From the NCBI RefSeq assembly GCF_009746565.1, contig NZ_WRPN01000009.1, positions 104,093 through 168,092 of the forward strand: a stretch of DNA of 64,000 nt. Direction: 5' to 3'. Positions 43,289 through 51,910 of this stretch are shown in pieces. This stretch comes from Mariniflexile maritimum. Its GTDB lineage: Bacteria; Bacteroidota; Bacteroidia; Flavobacteriales; Flavobacteriaceae. The number at the start of each line of letters is the position of its first letter. Positions within the stretch are counted from its first letter, which is position 1. The notes beneath the pieces are model-generated. The model was not told where the DNA came from, did not search any database, and saw only the letters and a list, made by a program, of their open reading frames with translations. Made by a program: the position numbers and the translations under genes.

Positions 43289-43332
43289 CTATAAATGTTT
43301 CAACATTAAAATTTAAAAATGATATTTAAAAA

Positions 43333-44028
43333 ATGATAGGATATTATATTTTATTAGGAGGTATAGCGCTCGTTAGCTGGATAGTGAGCAGTACTTTAAA
43401 GCGAAAGTTTGAAAAATACTCAAAAGTGCAATTGCGTAACGGTATGAGTGGCGCCGAAATTGCTGAAAAAATGCTGGCCGACCACGGTATTACCAATGTT
43501 GAGGTAATCTCAACACCTGGGCAATTAACCGACCATTATAACCCCAAAAACCGAACCGTAAACTTAAGCGAATCGGTTTATCACCAGCGTAATGCTGCTG
43601 CTGCTGCCGTAGCGGCGCACGAGTGCGGTCATGCCGTGCAACATGCCCAAGCCTACGAGTGGTTAAAAATGCGTTCGGCATTGGTGCCCATCGTTAGCGT
43701 AACATCGGGTATGTCGCAATGGATTGTTATTGGTGGGCTTATGCTTGGTGCTGCTGCGGGCTTAGGTATTGGCTTTTATGTAGCGGTTGCTGGTTTGATT
43801 ATGATGGGGTTTGCAACCTTGTTCAGTTTTATAACCTTACCCGTTGAATATGATGCCAGTAACCGTGCCTTGGCGTGGTTGAAAAGCAGAAACATGGTGT
43901 CGCAACAAGAATACGCAGGTTCTGAAGATGCGCTAAAGTGGGCCGCTAGAACTTATTTGGTAGCCGCTATTGGCGCTTTGGCTTCGTTGGTTTATTGGGC
44001 ATTCCAAGTATTTGGACGAAGAGACTAA
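43333..44028 (+). CDS. YugP-like membrane zinc metallopeptidase
   Basis: A 231-residue membrane protein. N-terminal helix (about 2-20), zinc motif HECGH in VAAHECGHAVQHA (about 93-105), and three further helices with the EYDASNRAL segment that supplies the third ligand region. The family (neutral zinc metallopeptidase, YugP in Bacillus) has poorly known substrates. Start ATG 43333. A terminator follows 22 bp after the stop. Confidence 0.88.
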   Translation: MIGYYILLGGIALVSWIVSSTLKRKFEKYSKVQLRNGMSGAEIAEKMLADHGITNVEVISTPGQLTDHYNPKNRTVNLSESVYHQRNAAAAAVAAHECGHAVQHAQAYEWLKMRSALVPIVSVTSGMSQWIVIGGLMLGAAAGLGIGFYVAVAGLIMMGFATLFSFITLPVEYDASNRALAWLKSRNMVSQQEYAGSEDALKWAARTYLVAAIGALASLVYWAFQVFGRRD

Positions 44029-44049
44029 CAAAAACAGATAAATTGATTT

Positions 44050-44078
44050 AAGCCTCGATGTATTTCGGGGCTTTTTTT
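44050..44078 (+). terminator. Terminator after the YugP-like gene
   Basis: AAGCCTCG/CGGGGCTT stem (one G-T pair) with an 8-nt loop followed by a T7 run. Confidence 0.8.
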
Positions 44079-44204
44079 ATATGTAAATGCACCATTACAA
44101 CCAATCTTGCATAACAGATTGCAATCATTTAATTTATATGAAAAAGGCAATTACCTGCTTTCAAAAAATCGAAAAGAATTTCTACTTCCCACCTATATTT
44201 ATGT

Positions 44205-44212
44205 TAGTTTTG
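44205..44212 (+). promoter_or_regulatory. -7 element of the GntR-type regulator gene
   Basis: TAGTTTTG, exact TAnnTTTG, 43 bp before ATG 44256. Confidence 0.45.
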
Positions 44213-44255
44213 TAATGTTAACTGCTAATTTTACGCTTTGTAGAGCATTGTTTTT

Positions 44256-45302
44256 ATGTCGCAATCAATTGAAATAAAGATTAATGAATCGTCCCGTATT
44301 CCAAAGTATAAACAAATAGTGGACCTCATCATTGGTGATATTTCCAAAGGGAAATTAAAAATTGGCGAAAAAATTCCATCGATAAACGAATTGAGCGAAT
44401 CCTGCTATTTGTCCAGGGATACCGTTGAGAAAGCATACAATCAACTTAAAGAACAAAAAGTTATTATATCGGTCAAGGGAAAAGGCTATTACACTGCAAA
44501 AACAGATCTTATTTCTAAAATCAATGTTTTTTTCATGATCAATAAGCTAAGTTCTTATAAGATGATGATCTATAATTCGTTTGTAAATAGCATGGGAATC
44601 AATGGCCATGTTACCCTAGCAATTTACCATTGCGAAGAATCCATCTTTACCAGAACCCTCGAACGCCATCTTGGGGCTTTCGATTATTATGTTATCATGC
44701 CCCATTTTAAAGCCGAAAATTTGGAGCATCAAAGCATTACCCAAGCGTCGCATACCATACTTGAAAAAATACCAAATGACAAGTTGATAATATTGGATAA
44801 TGATAGGTTGGAGCTAAAAGCGAATTATGGCGCCGTTTATCAAGATTTTCAGGAAGATATTTATAATGCACTAAAAAAAGCCCTTAAAAAACTAGAGAAA
44901 TACGATAAGTTAGTATTGGTATATCCTGTAAAATCTGTTTACCCCTATCCGCGTCGCATTGTTCATGGCTTTAGGAAATTTTGTTCAAAATATAAGTTTG
45001 ATTTTGAAATTTTAAATGAAATTTATGACGATATGGAACTGGATAGTAAAGACGCCTACGTTATTATTGAAGAAAACGATTTGGTGAACTTGGTTAGACA
45101 GGTAAGGCAAAAAAAACGAATACTTGGGCAGGACATAGGCATTATTTCCTATAACGACACACCGCTAAAGGATCTTTTGGGAATAACCGTTATAAGCACC
45201 CATTTTAAGGCTATGGGCGAAACGGCCGCTTCAATGGTTTTAAACAATAAACTGGAAAAAGTAAAAAATATTTTTGAATATATTGAACGCCACTCTGTTT
45301 AG
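44256..45302 (+). CDS. GntR-family transcriptional regulator with periplasmic-binding-like effector domain
   Basis: A 348-residue regulator. The N-terminal winged helix (about 12-80) has the GntR hallmark IPSINELSESCYLSRDTVEKAYNQLKEQKVI followed by GKGYYT. Residues about 90-340 look like a LacI-type sugar-binding domain (GIISYNDTPLKDLLGITVISTHFKAMGETAASMVL). In Bacteroidota such regulators often control sugar use, but no sugar genes lie nearby, so the target cannot be guessed. It stands alone between a terminator and a gap. Confidence 0.88.
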   Translation: MSQSIEIKINESSRIPKYKQIVDLIIGDISKGKLKIGEKIPSINELSESCYLSRDTVEKAYNQLKEQKVIISVKGKGYYTAKTDLISKINVFFMINKLSSYKMMIYNSFVNSMGINGHVTLAIYHCEESIFTRTLERHLGAFDYYVIMPHFKAENLEHQSITQASHTILEKIPNDKLIILDNDRLELKANYGAVYQDFQEDIYNALKKALKKLEKYDKLVLVYPVKSVYPYPRRIVHGFRKFCSKYKFDFEILNEIYDDMELDSKDAYVIIEENDLVNLVRQVRQKKRILGQDIGIISYNDTPLKDLLGITVISTHFKAMGETAASMVLNNKLEKVKNIFEYIERHSV

Positions 45303-45537
45303 TCCAAATGCTTGTATATTAGTAATTAACAAGACTGGAGTCTATTCGTTTTTAAAGCACTAAAAGCCTGTAAGCGCTTATTAATCAAATAGATGTATTA
45401 TTTTTTGCTCCTTGTACTTGAACGGCAATGACCTTCTGTACTTTCCATCATTTCCGTCATTTTTTATAGACTAATGCTTTAGTATTTTTTTGCCAATAAA
45501 ATTAAAAAATAAAGTATTTTCTTAATCTTTCTTTTGT

Positions 45538-45545
45538 TATTTTTG
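45538..45545 (+). promoter_or_regulatory. -7 element of the small outer-membrane protein gene
   Basis: TATTTTTG, exact TAnnTTTG, 46 bp before ATG 45592. The rest of the 45303-45537 gap shows nothing recognisable. Confidence 0.45.
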
Positions 45546-45591
45546 TTTGAAATCTTTACAATTAAAAGTGAACTTACTAAATCGAATCTAT

Positions 45592-46131
45592 ATGCAAAAA
45601 ATATTACTATTATTGGTTGGCATGTTTTTGGTGTCAGCATCCTTATTTTCTCAAGAAACAAGTGACGCTACTCCTGTAATCTCTAAAAAACACGAATTAA
45701 AACTTGGGGCATTAAAATTACTTTCTGGCGGTATTTTTGAAGCTAGTTATGAATATGTACAAGACAGCAATAGAGGTTTTGGCGCAGCTATTTTGCTTAA
45801 TTTGGACACAGGAAACGAATACGTGGAAAATTACTCATTAACGCCATTTTACAGGATGTACTTTCAAACGAAAGAGGATTATGGTGCAAAAGGCTTTTTT
45901 GTTGAAGGGTTTACATCCTTTTTTGGAGGCAAAAACTATAGTTATTACACTGGAAGTAATATTGAAAAGAATTTTTTTGATACGTCAATTGGCTTGTGTT
46001 TAGGTAAAAAATGGATCAATTCGGCTGGATTTGTTTTTGAATTTAAAGTAGGAGCCGGAAGAAATTTGTTTAATGGCAGTGAATATGACGCTTTGTTTAA
46101 AGGCGATTTATATCTTGGCTACCGTTTTTAA
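45592..46131 (+). CDS. Small outer-membrane beta-barrel-like protein (DUF3575-like)
   Basis: A 179-residue exported protein. Signal peptide MQKILLLLVGMFLVSASLFS-Q, then alternating beta strands (HELKLGALKLLSGGIFEASYEYVQ, NYSLTPFYRMYF) and a terminal Phe (GDLYLGYRF) typical of outer-membrane barrels. I choose ATG 45592 because the longer frame upstream adds 15 residues before the signal peptide. Function unknown. It ends at a terminator shared with glyS. Confidence 0.75.
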   Translation: MQKILLLLVGMFLVSASLFSQETSDATPVISKKHELKLGALKLLSGGIFEASYEYVQDSNRGFGAAILLNLDTGNEYVENYSLTPFYRMYFQTKEDYGAKGFFVEGFTSFFGGKNYSYYTGSNIEKNFFDTSIGLCLGKKWINSAGFVFEFKVGAGRNLFNGSEYDALFKGDLYLGYRF

Positions 46132-46211
46132 GCGCATTTGATAATTTAAAAGAAGTTTTAAAGGCATAAACTTTTTAAGTTAATATGTAGGTTTGTTGCA
46201 AGAAGTGCTAA

Positions 46212-46266
46212 CAAAAAAAAAAAAAGAGGCTATCTCACAATTTGTGGAAAAGCCTCTTTTTTTTTT
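46212..46266. terminator. Bidirectional terminator between the outer-membrane protein gene and glyS
   Basis: A-run plus AGAGGCT pairs with AGCCTCT plus T-run; an inner CACAA/TTGTG stem extends it. It lies between two convergent genes. Confidence 0.85.
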
Positions 46267-46286
46267 ATCGAGAAACCTCAGGTAAA

Positions 46287-47828
46287 TTACATCTTCATCA
46301 ACCAAGAACGCATGTCCACTTCTTGCTTAATCATGTTTCGTAAATCTTCAATTTTTACACGTTCTTGTGCCATAGTGTCTCTGTGGCGAATGGTAACGGT
46401 GTTATCATTTAAGGTATCATGGTCAATGGTAATGCAAAATGGGGTTCCGTTGGCATCTTGCCTGCGGTACCGGCGACCCACGGCATCTTTTTCATCATAA
46501 TCTACATTGAAGTCCCATTTTAAATCCTCAACAATTTGTTTGGCAATTTCCGGCAGGCCATCTTTTTTAACCAAAGGCAAAACTGCCGCTTTAATAGGGG
46601 CTAAAACGCTTGGTAATTTTAAAACCGTGCGCGAAGTACCGTTTCCTAGGTCTTCTTCAACCAATGAATTTGAGAATACCGCTAAAAACATGCGATCCAA
46701 TCCAATGGAAGTTTCCAGTACATACGGCACATAGCTTTTGTTTTCCTCGGGATCAAAATACTGTAATTTTTTACCAGAGAATTTTTCATGTTGGCCTAAA
46801 TCGAAATCGGTACGTGAATGAATGCCTTCCAGTTCTTTAAACCCAAAAGGAAATTTGAATTCAATATCGGTAGCAGCATCGGCATAATGCGCCAGTTTTT
46901 CATGGTCGTGAAAACGGTAGTTATCGGTGCCCATTCCTAAAGACACATGCCATTTCATTCTGGTTTCTTTCCAATAGTCAAACCATTCCTTTTGTGTGCC
47001 CGGTTTAATAAAAAATTGCATTTCCATTTGTTCAAACTCACGCATCCTAAAAATAAATTGTCTTGCAACTATCTCATTTCTAAAGGCTTTACCGGTTTGT
47101 GCAATGCCAAACGGAATTTTTTGTCGGCTTGTTTTCTGCACATTTAAAAAGTTCACAAAAATACCTTGTGCCGTTTCGGGGCGCAAAAATAAATCCATGG
47201 CGTTTTCGGCAGATGCGCCCAACTTGGTGCCAAACATGAGGTTGAATTGCTTCACATCGGTCCAGTTTCTGGAACCTGTTAGCGGGTCGGCAATTTCCAG
47301 TTCTTCTATTAAGGCTTTAACATCGGCCAAATCCTCGTTTTCCAACGATTTTGCCATCCGCGAAAGCGTGGTGTTTATTTTTTCTTGATATTCAACAACA
47401 CGAGCGTTGGTGATAACAAATTCTTGTTTATTAAAGGCATCGCCAAAACGTTTTGTGGCTTTTTCAACTTCTTTGTCAATTTTGGCTTCAATTTTAGCGC
47501 AATATTCTTCAATCAAAACATCGGCCCTGTAACGCTTTTTGGAATCTTTGTTGTCAATTAAGGGGTCGTTAAACGCGTCCACGTGCCCAGAAGCTTTCCA
47601 AATGGTTGGATGCATAAATATGGCCGAATCGATGCCTACAATATTGTCGTTCATCTGCACCATGGCTTTCCACCAGTAGTCGCGAATGTTTTTTTTAAGT
47701 TCTACACCATTTTGTGCATAGTCGTAAACCGCACTTAGTCCATCATAGATTTCACTACTTTGGAACACGTAACCATACTCCTTTGCGTGAGAGATTACTT
47801 TTTTAAATTGATCGTCGTTATTTGCCAT
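46287..47828 (-). CDS. glyS: Glycyl-tRNA synthetase (class II, dimeric type)
   Basis: A 513-residue single-chain enzyme that attaches glycine to tRNA-Gly. Class II features: FLRPETAQGIFVNF (about 217-230), RQFIFRMREFEQMEMQFF (motif 2, about 262-279), and SIGLDRMFLAVF (motif 3). The C-terminal anticodon-binding domain contains LPLVKKDGLPEIA and GRRYRRQDANGTPFCITID. It is the alpha2 type, not the two-gene bacterial type, as usual for Bacteroidota. A -7 element lies only 4 bp before the ATG. Confidence 0.95.
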   Translation of the reverse strand: MANNDDQFKKVISHAKEYGYVFQSSEIYDGLSAVYDYAQNGVELKKNIRDYWWKAMVQMNDNIVGIDSAIFMHPTIWKASGHVDAFNDPLIDNKDSKKRYRADVLIEEYCAKIEAKIDKEVEKATKRFGDAFNKQEFVITNARVVEYQEKINTTLSRMAKSLENEDLADVKALIEELEIADPLTGSRNWTDVKQFNLMFGTKLGASAENAMDLFLRPETAQGIFVNFLNVQKTSRQKIPFGIAQTGKAFRNEIVARQFIFRMREFEQMEMQFFIKPGTQKEWFDYWKETRMKWHVSLGMGTDNYRFHDHEKLAHYADAATDIEFKFPFGFKELEGIHSRTDFDLGQHEKFSGKKLQYFDPEENKSYVPYVLETSIGLDRMFLAVFSNSLVEEDLGNGTSRTVLKLPSVLAPIKAAVLPLVKKDGLPEIAKQIVEDLKWDFNVDYDEKDAVGRRYRRQDANGTPFCITIDHDTLNDNTVTIRHRDTMAQERVKIEDLRNMIKQEVDMRSWLMKM

Positions 47829-47832
47829 GGTG

Positions 47833-47840
47833 CAAAAATA
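47833..47840 (-). promoter_or_regulatory. -7 element abutting the glyS start codon
   Basis: Minus strand TATTTTTG ends 4 bp before the glyS ATG, which would give a leaderless mRNA. A weaker TTTATTTG at 47852-47859 would give a leader of about 20 nt. Confidence 0.45.
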
Positions 47841-47906
47841 AAAAACGCTTCCAAATAAACCCCTTATTAGTGGAAAATTAAATGCTTGTTTTGGTTATCT
47901 TTTACA

Positions 47907-48015
47907 GCGGTGGGCATTGAGGCCATGTTTGCGCTCTTTTTGGGATGATAGAGAAAAGCGCATACTGAAAGACCCACCTGGTTTATTAATTTGTGTCAGG
48001 AAAAAGGGAACGCCC
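47907..48015 (-). repeat. Structured element, degenerate copy C
   Basis: On the plus strand it runs GCGGTGGGCATTG ... CTGAAAGACCCACC ... GTCAGG ... GGGAACGCCC, matching copy A (GCGTTAGGGATTG ... GCGGAAAGCCCGACC ... TTCAGG ... GGTAACGCCC) base by base with many changes. Both are followed by CAAAA. It lies between glyS and comF. Confidence 0.5.
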
Positions 48016-48075
48016 AAAAAATATTACGAATAGTTCTCTTTTTTAACTAAGTTTACGGTAATACATAGTTAACAG

Positions 48076-48753
48076 ATGTTTAAACCCATAGTCAATTTAT
48101 TTTTTCCGAAAGTATGTTTTGCATGCCTTAACCTGTTACACGATAATGAAGATACCATTTGTGTAAATTGTAGGCACGATTTGCCCGTAACAAACTTTCA
48201 TTTTGACAATGATGATACGGTTGCAAAAGTACTTTATGGACGCGCCAAAATTGAACAGGGCACCGCGCTTTTTAGGTTTGAAAAAAAGGGTTTGGTGCAA
48301 CAGCTTATACATGGGTTGAAATACCGAGGCTATGAAAATATTGGGGCTTTATTAGGAAATTGGCTTGGAAGTGAATTAAAAACCTTGGAACATTACCAGA
48401 ATATCGATGTGGTTATTCCGGTGCCGCTCCATAAAAAGAAACTTAGAAAACGAGGCTATAACCAAGTGGCCAAATTTGGGCAACAATTGGCAAAAGCCTT
48501 GGATGCTGAATATAATGATAAGGTGCTCGTGAAGGTAACCAATACGGCATCGCAAACCACAAAGCAACGGTTTACGCGCTGGATAAATAACGATGAACTG
48601 TTTGCTATTGTGAACATGGGAGCTATTGAAAATAAGCACCTGCTTTTGGTGGACGACCTAATTACTACCGGTGCCACTTTAGAAGCTTGCATAACGGTAC
48701 TTAACAAAGCCAAAAACATAAAAATAACTATCGCTACCATGGCAATAGCATAA
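48076..48753 (+). CDS. comF: ComF family protein (phosphoribosyltransferase fold)
   Basis: A 225-residue protein. N-terminal zinc-finger Cys pairs CFACLN and CVNCRHDLP (about 13-40), central VIPVPLHKKKLRKRGYNQVA (about 115-134), and the PRPP motif LLLVDDLITTGATLEA (about 193-208). ComF proteins are needed for DNA uptake in naturally competent bacteria; the reaction is unknown. Start ATG 48076. Confidence 0.9.
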   Translation: MFKPIVNLFFPKVCFACLNLLHDNEDTICVNCRHDLPVTNFHFDNDDTVAKVLYGRAKIEQGTALFRFEKKGLVQQLIHGLKYRGYENIGALLGNWLGSELKTLEHYQNIDVVIPVPLHKKKLRKRGYNQVAKFGQQLAKALDAEYNDKVLVKVTNTASQTTKQRFTRWINNDELFAIVNMGAIENKHLLLVDDLITTGATLEACITVLNKAKNIKITIATMAIA

Positions 48754-48811
48754 ACCGTTACCCGTTATATCTCTAAAATTATGTAGGTTTGTAAAAAATT
48801 TTAATTTGGTA

Positions 48812-50419
48812 ATGAATAAGGCCCTTTATAATGTTGTTTTGTTGGTTTTTATAAGTCTGGTTTTTGCAAATTGTGCCAATCGAGGTACACCAGATGGTGG
48901 CCCAAAAGACGAAACGCCCCCAAAAATTTTAGAGGAAATGCCAAAAAATTTCAGTACTAATTTTAAAGGCAAGGTGATCAAGATTTATTTTGATGAGTAT
49001 GTAAAATTAAAGGACATCCAGAAGCAGCTCATTATTTCACCACCCATGAATACCCAACCCGAAATTACGCCGCTTGGGGGCGCCAGTAAATACATTACCA
49101 TTAAAATCTTTGATACTTTACAGCCCAATACCACCTATGCATTTAACTTTGGAAACAGTATTGTTGACAATAACGAGGGCATTCCGTACCCCTATTACAG
49201 ATATGTGTTTTCTACCGGTAATTATATAGACTCGCTAAGTGTAAAGGGTACTATTTTGGATGCACTAAAAAAGCAGCCCGAAGCTTTTGTAAATGTGGCA
49301 CTTTATGAGGTAGATTCTACATTTACCGATTCCATAATCTATCAAAAAAAGCCTAAGTACATTACCAATACCCTAGATAGCCTTACCACGTTTTCAATTG
49401 ACAATATTAAGGCCGGAAAGTATATGCTCGTAGCTTTAAAAGATGCCAATGGTGATCATAAATTTCAACAAAAAACCGATCAAATAGCGTTTCACAAAAG
49501 TTTTATCAACGTACCAACCGATTCGCTTTACACCCTTAAGTTGTTTGCTGAAGATTTGGATTTTAAGGCCATGCGCCCTGCCTTGGCGGCTACCCAAAAA
49601 ATAGCCGTTGGTTATGAAGGCGATTATACTAAAATGAAAATGAAGGTCAAATCTGAAATTCCTCCCAATTTTCAATCCCGTATTACCAAAGACGAAAAAA
49701 CAGACACCTTATATTATTGGTACAAGCCAAAACTGGAAGTAGATTCGCTTATTTTAAACGTGTTGCATACCAATTTTGATAAAGATTATACTGTAAAATT
49801 GAGAAAGCAGAAAAAAGATTCGTTAATACTAAAGGCCAATCCATCAGGGACCATTGGTTTGGACGAGCCATTTAAAATCTCTGGAAACATCCCTTTTGTA
49901 AGTTTCGATGCTTCAAAAGTTAACTTAATCGATAAAGATTCGGTTAAGGTTGATTTTACAACAAACTACGATTCCATTTCTAATACCTATGCCTTCAACT
50001 TTAAAAAGAACCAGGAAAACAAGTACAATATGAGGGTTTTGCCCGAGGCTTTTGTCGATTTTTTTGATAATAAAAACGACACCCTAAACTATGGTTTGAG
50101 CACGCGAAAAGACTCCGATTTTGGTTTTGTGCGTTTTACCTTGGTGAACGCCAAATACCCACTTATTGTACAATTAACTACTGATAAAGGGGAAGTTAAG
50201 GCCGAAAGAAACACCACGAAACCGGAAACCATCGATTTTATGAATTTACCACCCAGCACCTATTTTATCCGCATTATACACGATGCCAATGGCAATGGAA
50301 AATATGATACAGGCAATTACCTTAAAAAAATACAGCCAGAAAAAGTGAGCCATTTTAATGAAATTGAAGTACGCGCAGATTGGGGTTACCCCGAAACACT
50401 CGAGTTTACTTCAGAATAA
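48812..50419 (+). CDS. Ig-like-domain lipoprotein
   Basis: A protein of about 535 residues with a lipobox-like end LVFANC (Cys near 20). It begins NRGTPDGGPKDETPPKILEEMPKNFSTNF, the start of a bacterial Ig-like (SbsA-type) domain (about 28-120), followed by beta-rich regions including a segment with DANGDHKFQQ and DANGNGKYDTGNY, each resembling a calcium loop. I choose ATG 48812 rather than TTG 48806. Asn at -1 of the lipobox is unusual but seen in Bacteroidota. Its last 14 bp overlap the convergent amidase gene. Surface role likely, function unknown. Confidence 0.8.
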   Translation: MNKALYNVVLLVFISLVFANCANRGTPDGGPKDETPPKILEEMPKNFSTNFKGKVIKIYFDEYVKLKDIQKQLIISPPMNTQPEITPLGGASKYITIKIFDTLQPNTTYAFNFGNSIVDNNEGIPYPYYRYVFSTGNYIDSLSVKGTILDALKKQPEAFVNVALYEVDSTFTDSIIYQKKPKYITNTLDSLTTFSIDNIKAGKYMLVALKDANGDHKFQQKTDQIAFHKSFINVPTDSLYTLKLFAEDLDFKAMRPALAATQKIAVGYEGDYTKMKMKVKSEIPPNFQSRITKDEKTDTLYYWYKPKLEVDSLILNVLHTNFDKDYTVKLRKQKKDSLILKANPSGTIGLDEPFKISGNIPFVSFDASKVNLIDKDSVKVDFTTNYDSISNTYAFNFKKNQENKYNMRVLPEAFVDFFDNKNDTLNYGLSTRKDSDFGFVRFTLVNAKYPLIVQLTTDKGEVKAERNTTKPETIDFMNLPPSTYFIRIIHDANGNGKYDTGNYLKKIQPEKVSHFNEIEVRADWGYPETLEFTSE

Positions 50420-51182
50420 AAGCATCCTTATCGTCTAAAAACTTAAGTTTATTGCGATAATAATGGATATGGTGTTTATCTAAAACGGCAATTTCTATCT
50501 GCTCTTTGTGTGGTTTTGTGCAGGTGATGGCATTTCCCAATACGTCATATACCGCCGAGTTTCCCGAGTATTCGTTTTCAGCTTCATCAATGCCAACACG
50601 GTTAACGCCCACAACATAGCTTATGTTTTCAATGGCACGCGCCTTCAACAAGGTGTCCCATGCCTGTACCCTAGATTTTGGCCAATTGGCAACGTAAATT
50701 AGCACATCGTAGTTTTCTACATTACGCGCCCATACGGGAAAGCGCAAATCGTAGCAAACCATGGGGCAAATTTTCCAACCTTTATAATCTATAATCACCT
50801 TTTCTGTACCTGCAGTAAATACTTTATCCTCGCCTGCAAGCGTGAAGGTGTGCCGTTTATCGTAAGTTGTGATGTTGCCCGAGGGCTCTACAAAAAGCAA
50901 GCGGTTAAAATAATGGTTGTTATCCAAAATAATAAGGCTGCCTATAATGGCAGCCCCCGTTTTTAAAGCTTTTTTTTGCATCCAAGCCACTGTTTTGCCA
51001 TCCATGGTTTCGGCCACGGTTTTGGCATCCATGGTAAACCCTGTGTTAAACATTTCGGGAAGCACGATAATATCAACCTCTTGGATGCCTTCTATCTTAG
51101 CGGTAAAGCCTTTACGGTTTTTTTTTTGGTTTTCCCAGGCTAAATCCGATTGAATTATGGCTATTTTAAGTTGCTCTTGCAT
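50406..51182 (-). CDS. Carbon-nitrogen hydrolase (YafV/omega-amidase type)
   Basis: A 258-residue nitrilase-superfamily enzyme. Catalytic triad visible: Glu in LPEMFNTGF (about 42), Lys in YDKRHTF (about 109), Cys in PMVCYDLRFP (about 143). The closest kind is YafV/omega-amidase, which deaminates alpha-ketoglutaramate or alpha-ketosuccinamate formed by transaminases. Its 3' end overlaps the convergent lipoprotein gene by 14 bp. A coiled-coil protein gene lies 15 bp upstream on the same strand. Confidence 0.87.
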   Translation of the reverse strand: MQEQLKIAIIQSDLAWENQKKNRKGFTAKIEGIQEVDIIVLPEMFNTGFTMDAKTVAETMDGKTVAWMQKKALKTGAAIIGSLIILDNNHYFNRLLFVEPSGNITTYDKRHTFTLAGEDKVFTAGTEKVIIDYKGWKICPMVCYDLRFPVWARNVENYDVLIYVANWPKSRVQAWDTLLKARAIENISYVVGVNRVGIDEAENEYSGNSAVYDVLGNAITCTKPHKEQIEIAVLDKHHIHYYRNKLKFLDDKDAFILK

Positions 51183-51197
51183 AAAACATGTAACAGG

Positions 51198-51665
51198 TTA
51201 AAGTCTCTTTTTAGCTTTGTCGAGATCTTTTTTTAAATCCTCCATTTTTTTGAGCCACTTTGCTTCATCTTTTGTAGGTAATTGCCCTTTCTTTTTCAAG
51301 CGGTCAAGTTTCGAGCGTTCATTATTGTATTTTTTTTCCGCTTTTTCAAATTTCGATTGCGCTTTTTGTCTCGCCTTCAATTCTTTTTCGGCTTGTTTTT
51401 GTTTTTTTTCGGCCTTTTTTTGTTCTTTTTCAGCTTTCTTTATCGCTTTTTCAGCTTCTGAACGCTCTTTGTTTAAGGCTTTTTGTTTTGCGAAAGCCTC
51501 TTTAATTTGGGTTTGCTCGTCCATTGATAAGGTGTTGGTAACATCTACACCTTCTTTTAAAATGGTTTTGCCCTTAATCTTGTAAGTGGTGCCTTGGTGC
51601 ATTACTTCTTGCGCCTGAATGCCTAAAGTGAATGCCAATAACGCGAGAGATAGGAATAGTTTCAT
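51198..51665 (-). CDS. Exported Lys/Glu-rich coiled-coil protein
   Basis: A 155-residue protein with signal peptide MKLFLSLALLAFTLGIQA-Q, a short beta-like segment (EVMHQGTTYKIKGKTILKEG), then about 100 residues of Lys/Glu/Ala-rich coiled coil (AEKAIKKAEKEQKKAEKKQKQAEKE). No family name recognised. It is close to the amidase gene (15 bp) and may share its transcript. Confidence 0.75.
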   Translation of the reverse strand: MKLFLSLALLAFTLGIQAQEVMHQGTTYKIKGKTILKEGVDVTNTLSMDEQTQIKEAFAKQKALNKERSEAEKAIKKAEKEQKKAEKKQKQAEKELKARQKAQSKFEKAEKKYNNERSKLDRLKKKGQLPTKDEAKWLKKMEDLKKDLDKAKKRL

Positions 51666-51734
51666 TATTGCTTGGATTGGTTTGTTTAAGGTAATACTTT
51701 TAAAGGTCTAATTTTTTTATTTTTCAAAATATTT

Positions 51735-51757
51735 ATAAGTGTTTTTAAAACACTTAT
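51735..51757. promoter_or_regulatory. Palindromic operator candidate upstream of tkt
   Basis: Perfect 11-bp arms ATAAGTGTTTT (51735-51745) and AAAACACTTAT (51747-51757) around one T. The palindrome lies 15 bp before the -7 element TATATTTG, where the -33 element should be. A Nudix-type regulator gene follows tkt and the transaldolase gene. Confidence 0.6.
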
Positions 51758-51771
51758 TTATTAATTTATTA

Positions 51772-51779
51772 TATATTTG
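51772..51779 (+). promoter_or_regulatory. First -7 element of tkt
   Basis: TATATTTG, exact TAnnTTTG, with no TTG at -33; the palindrome occupies that place. A second exact match, TATTTTTG, is at 51830-51837. Confidence 0.55.
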
Positions 51780-51829
51780 CAAATATAATTTGAAAAGCCT
51801 TCAAAATAGGTTTTAGGGAAATGTTTTTT

Positions 51830-51837
51830 TATTTTTG
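51830..51837 (+). promoter_or_regulatory. Second -7 element of tkt
   Basis: TATTTTTG followed by C, 73 bp before ATG 51911. It may be an alternative, palindrome-independent start site. Confidence 0.4.
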
Positions 51838-51910
51838 CAGATTCTATTGAAAACCAGTTTGAATGTAATCCAACCATGGTGTTGGCCATTAAAATTAACC
51901 ATAATTAAAC

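Noticed and set aside
46312..47388. Several plus-strand frames opposite glyS
   Set aside because: All lie within the clear glycyl-tRNA synthetase coding region.
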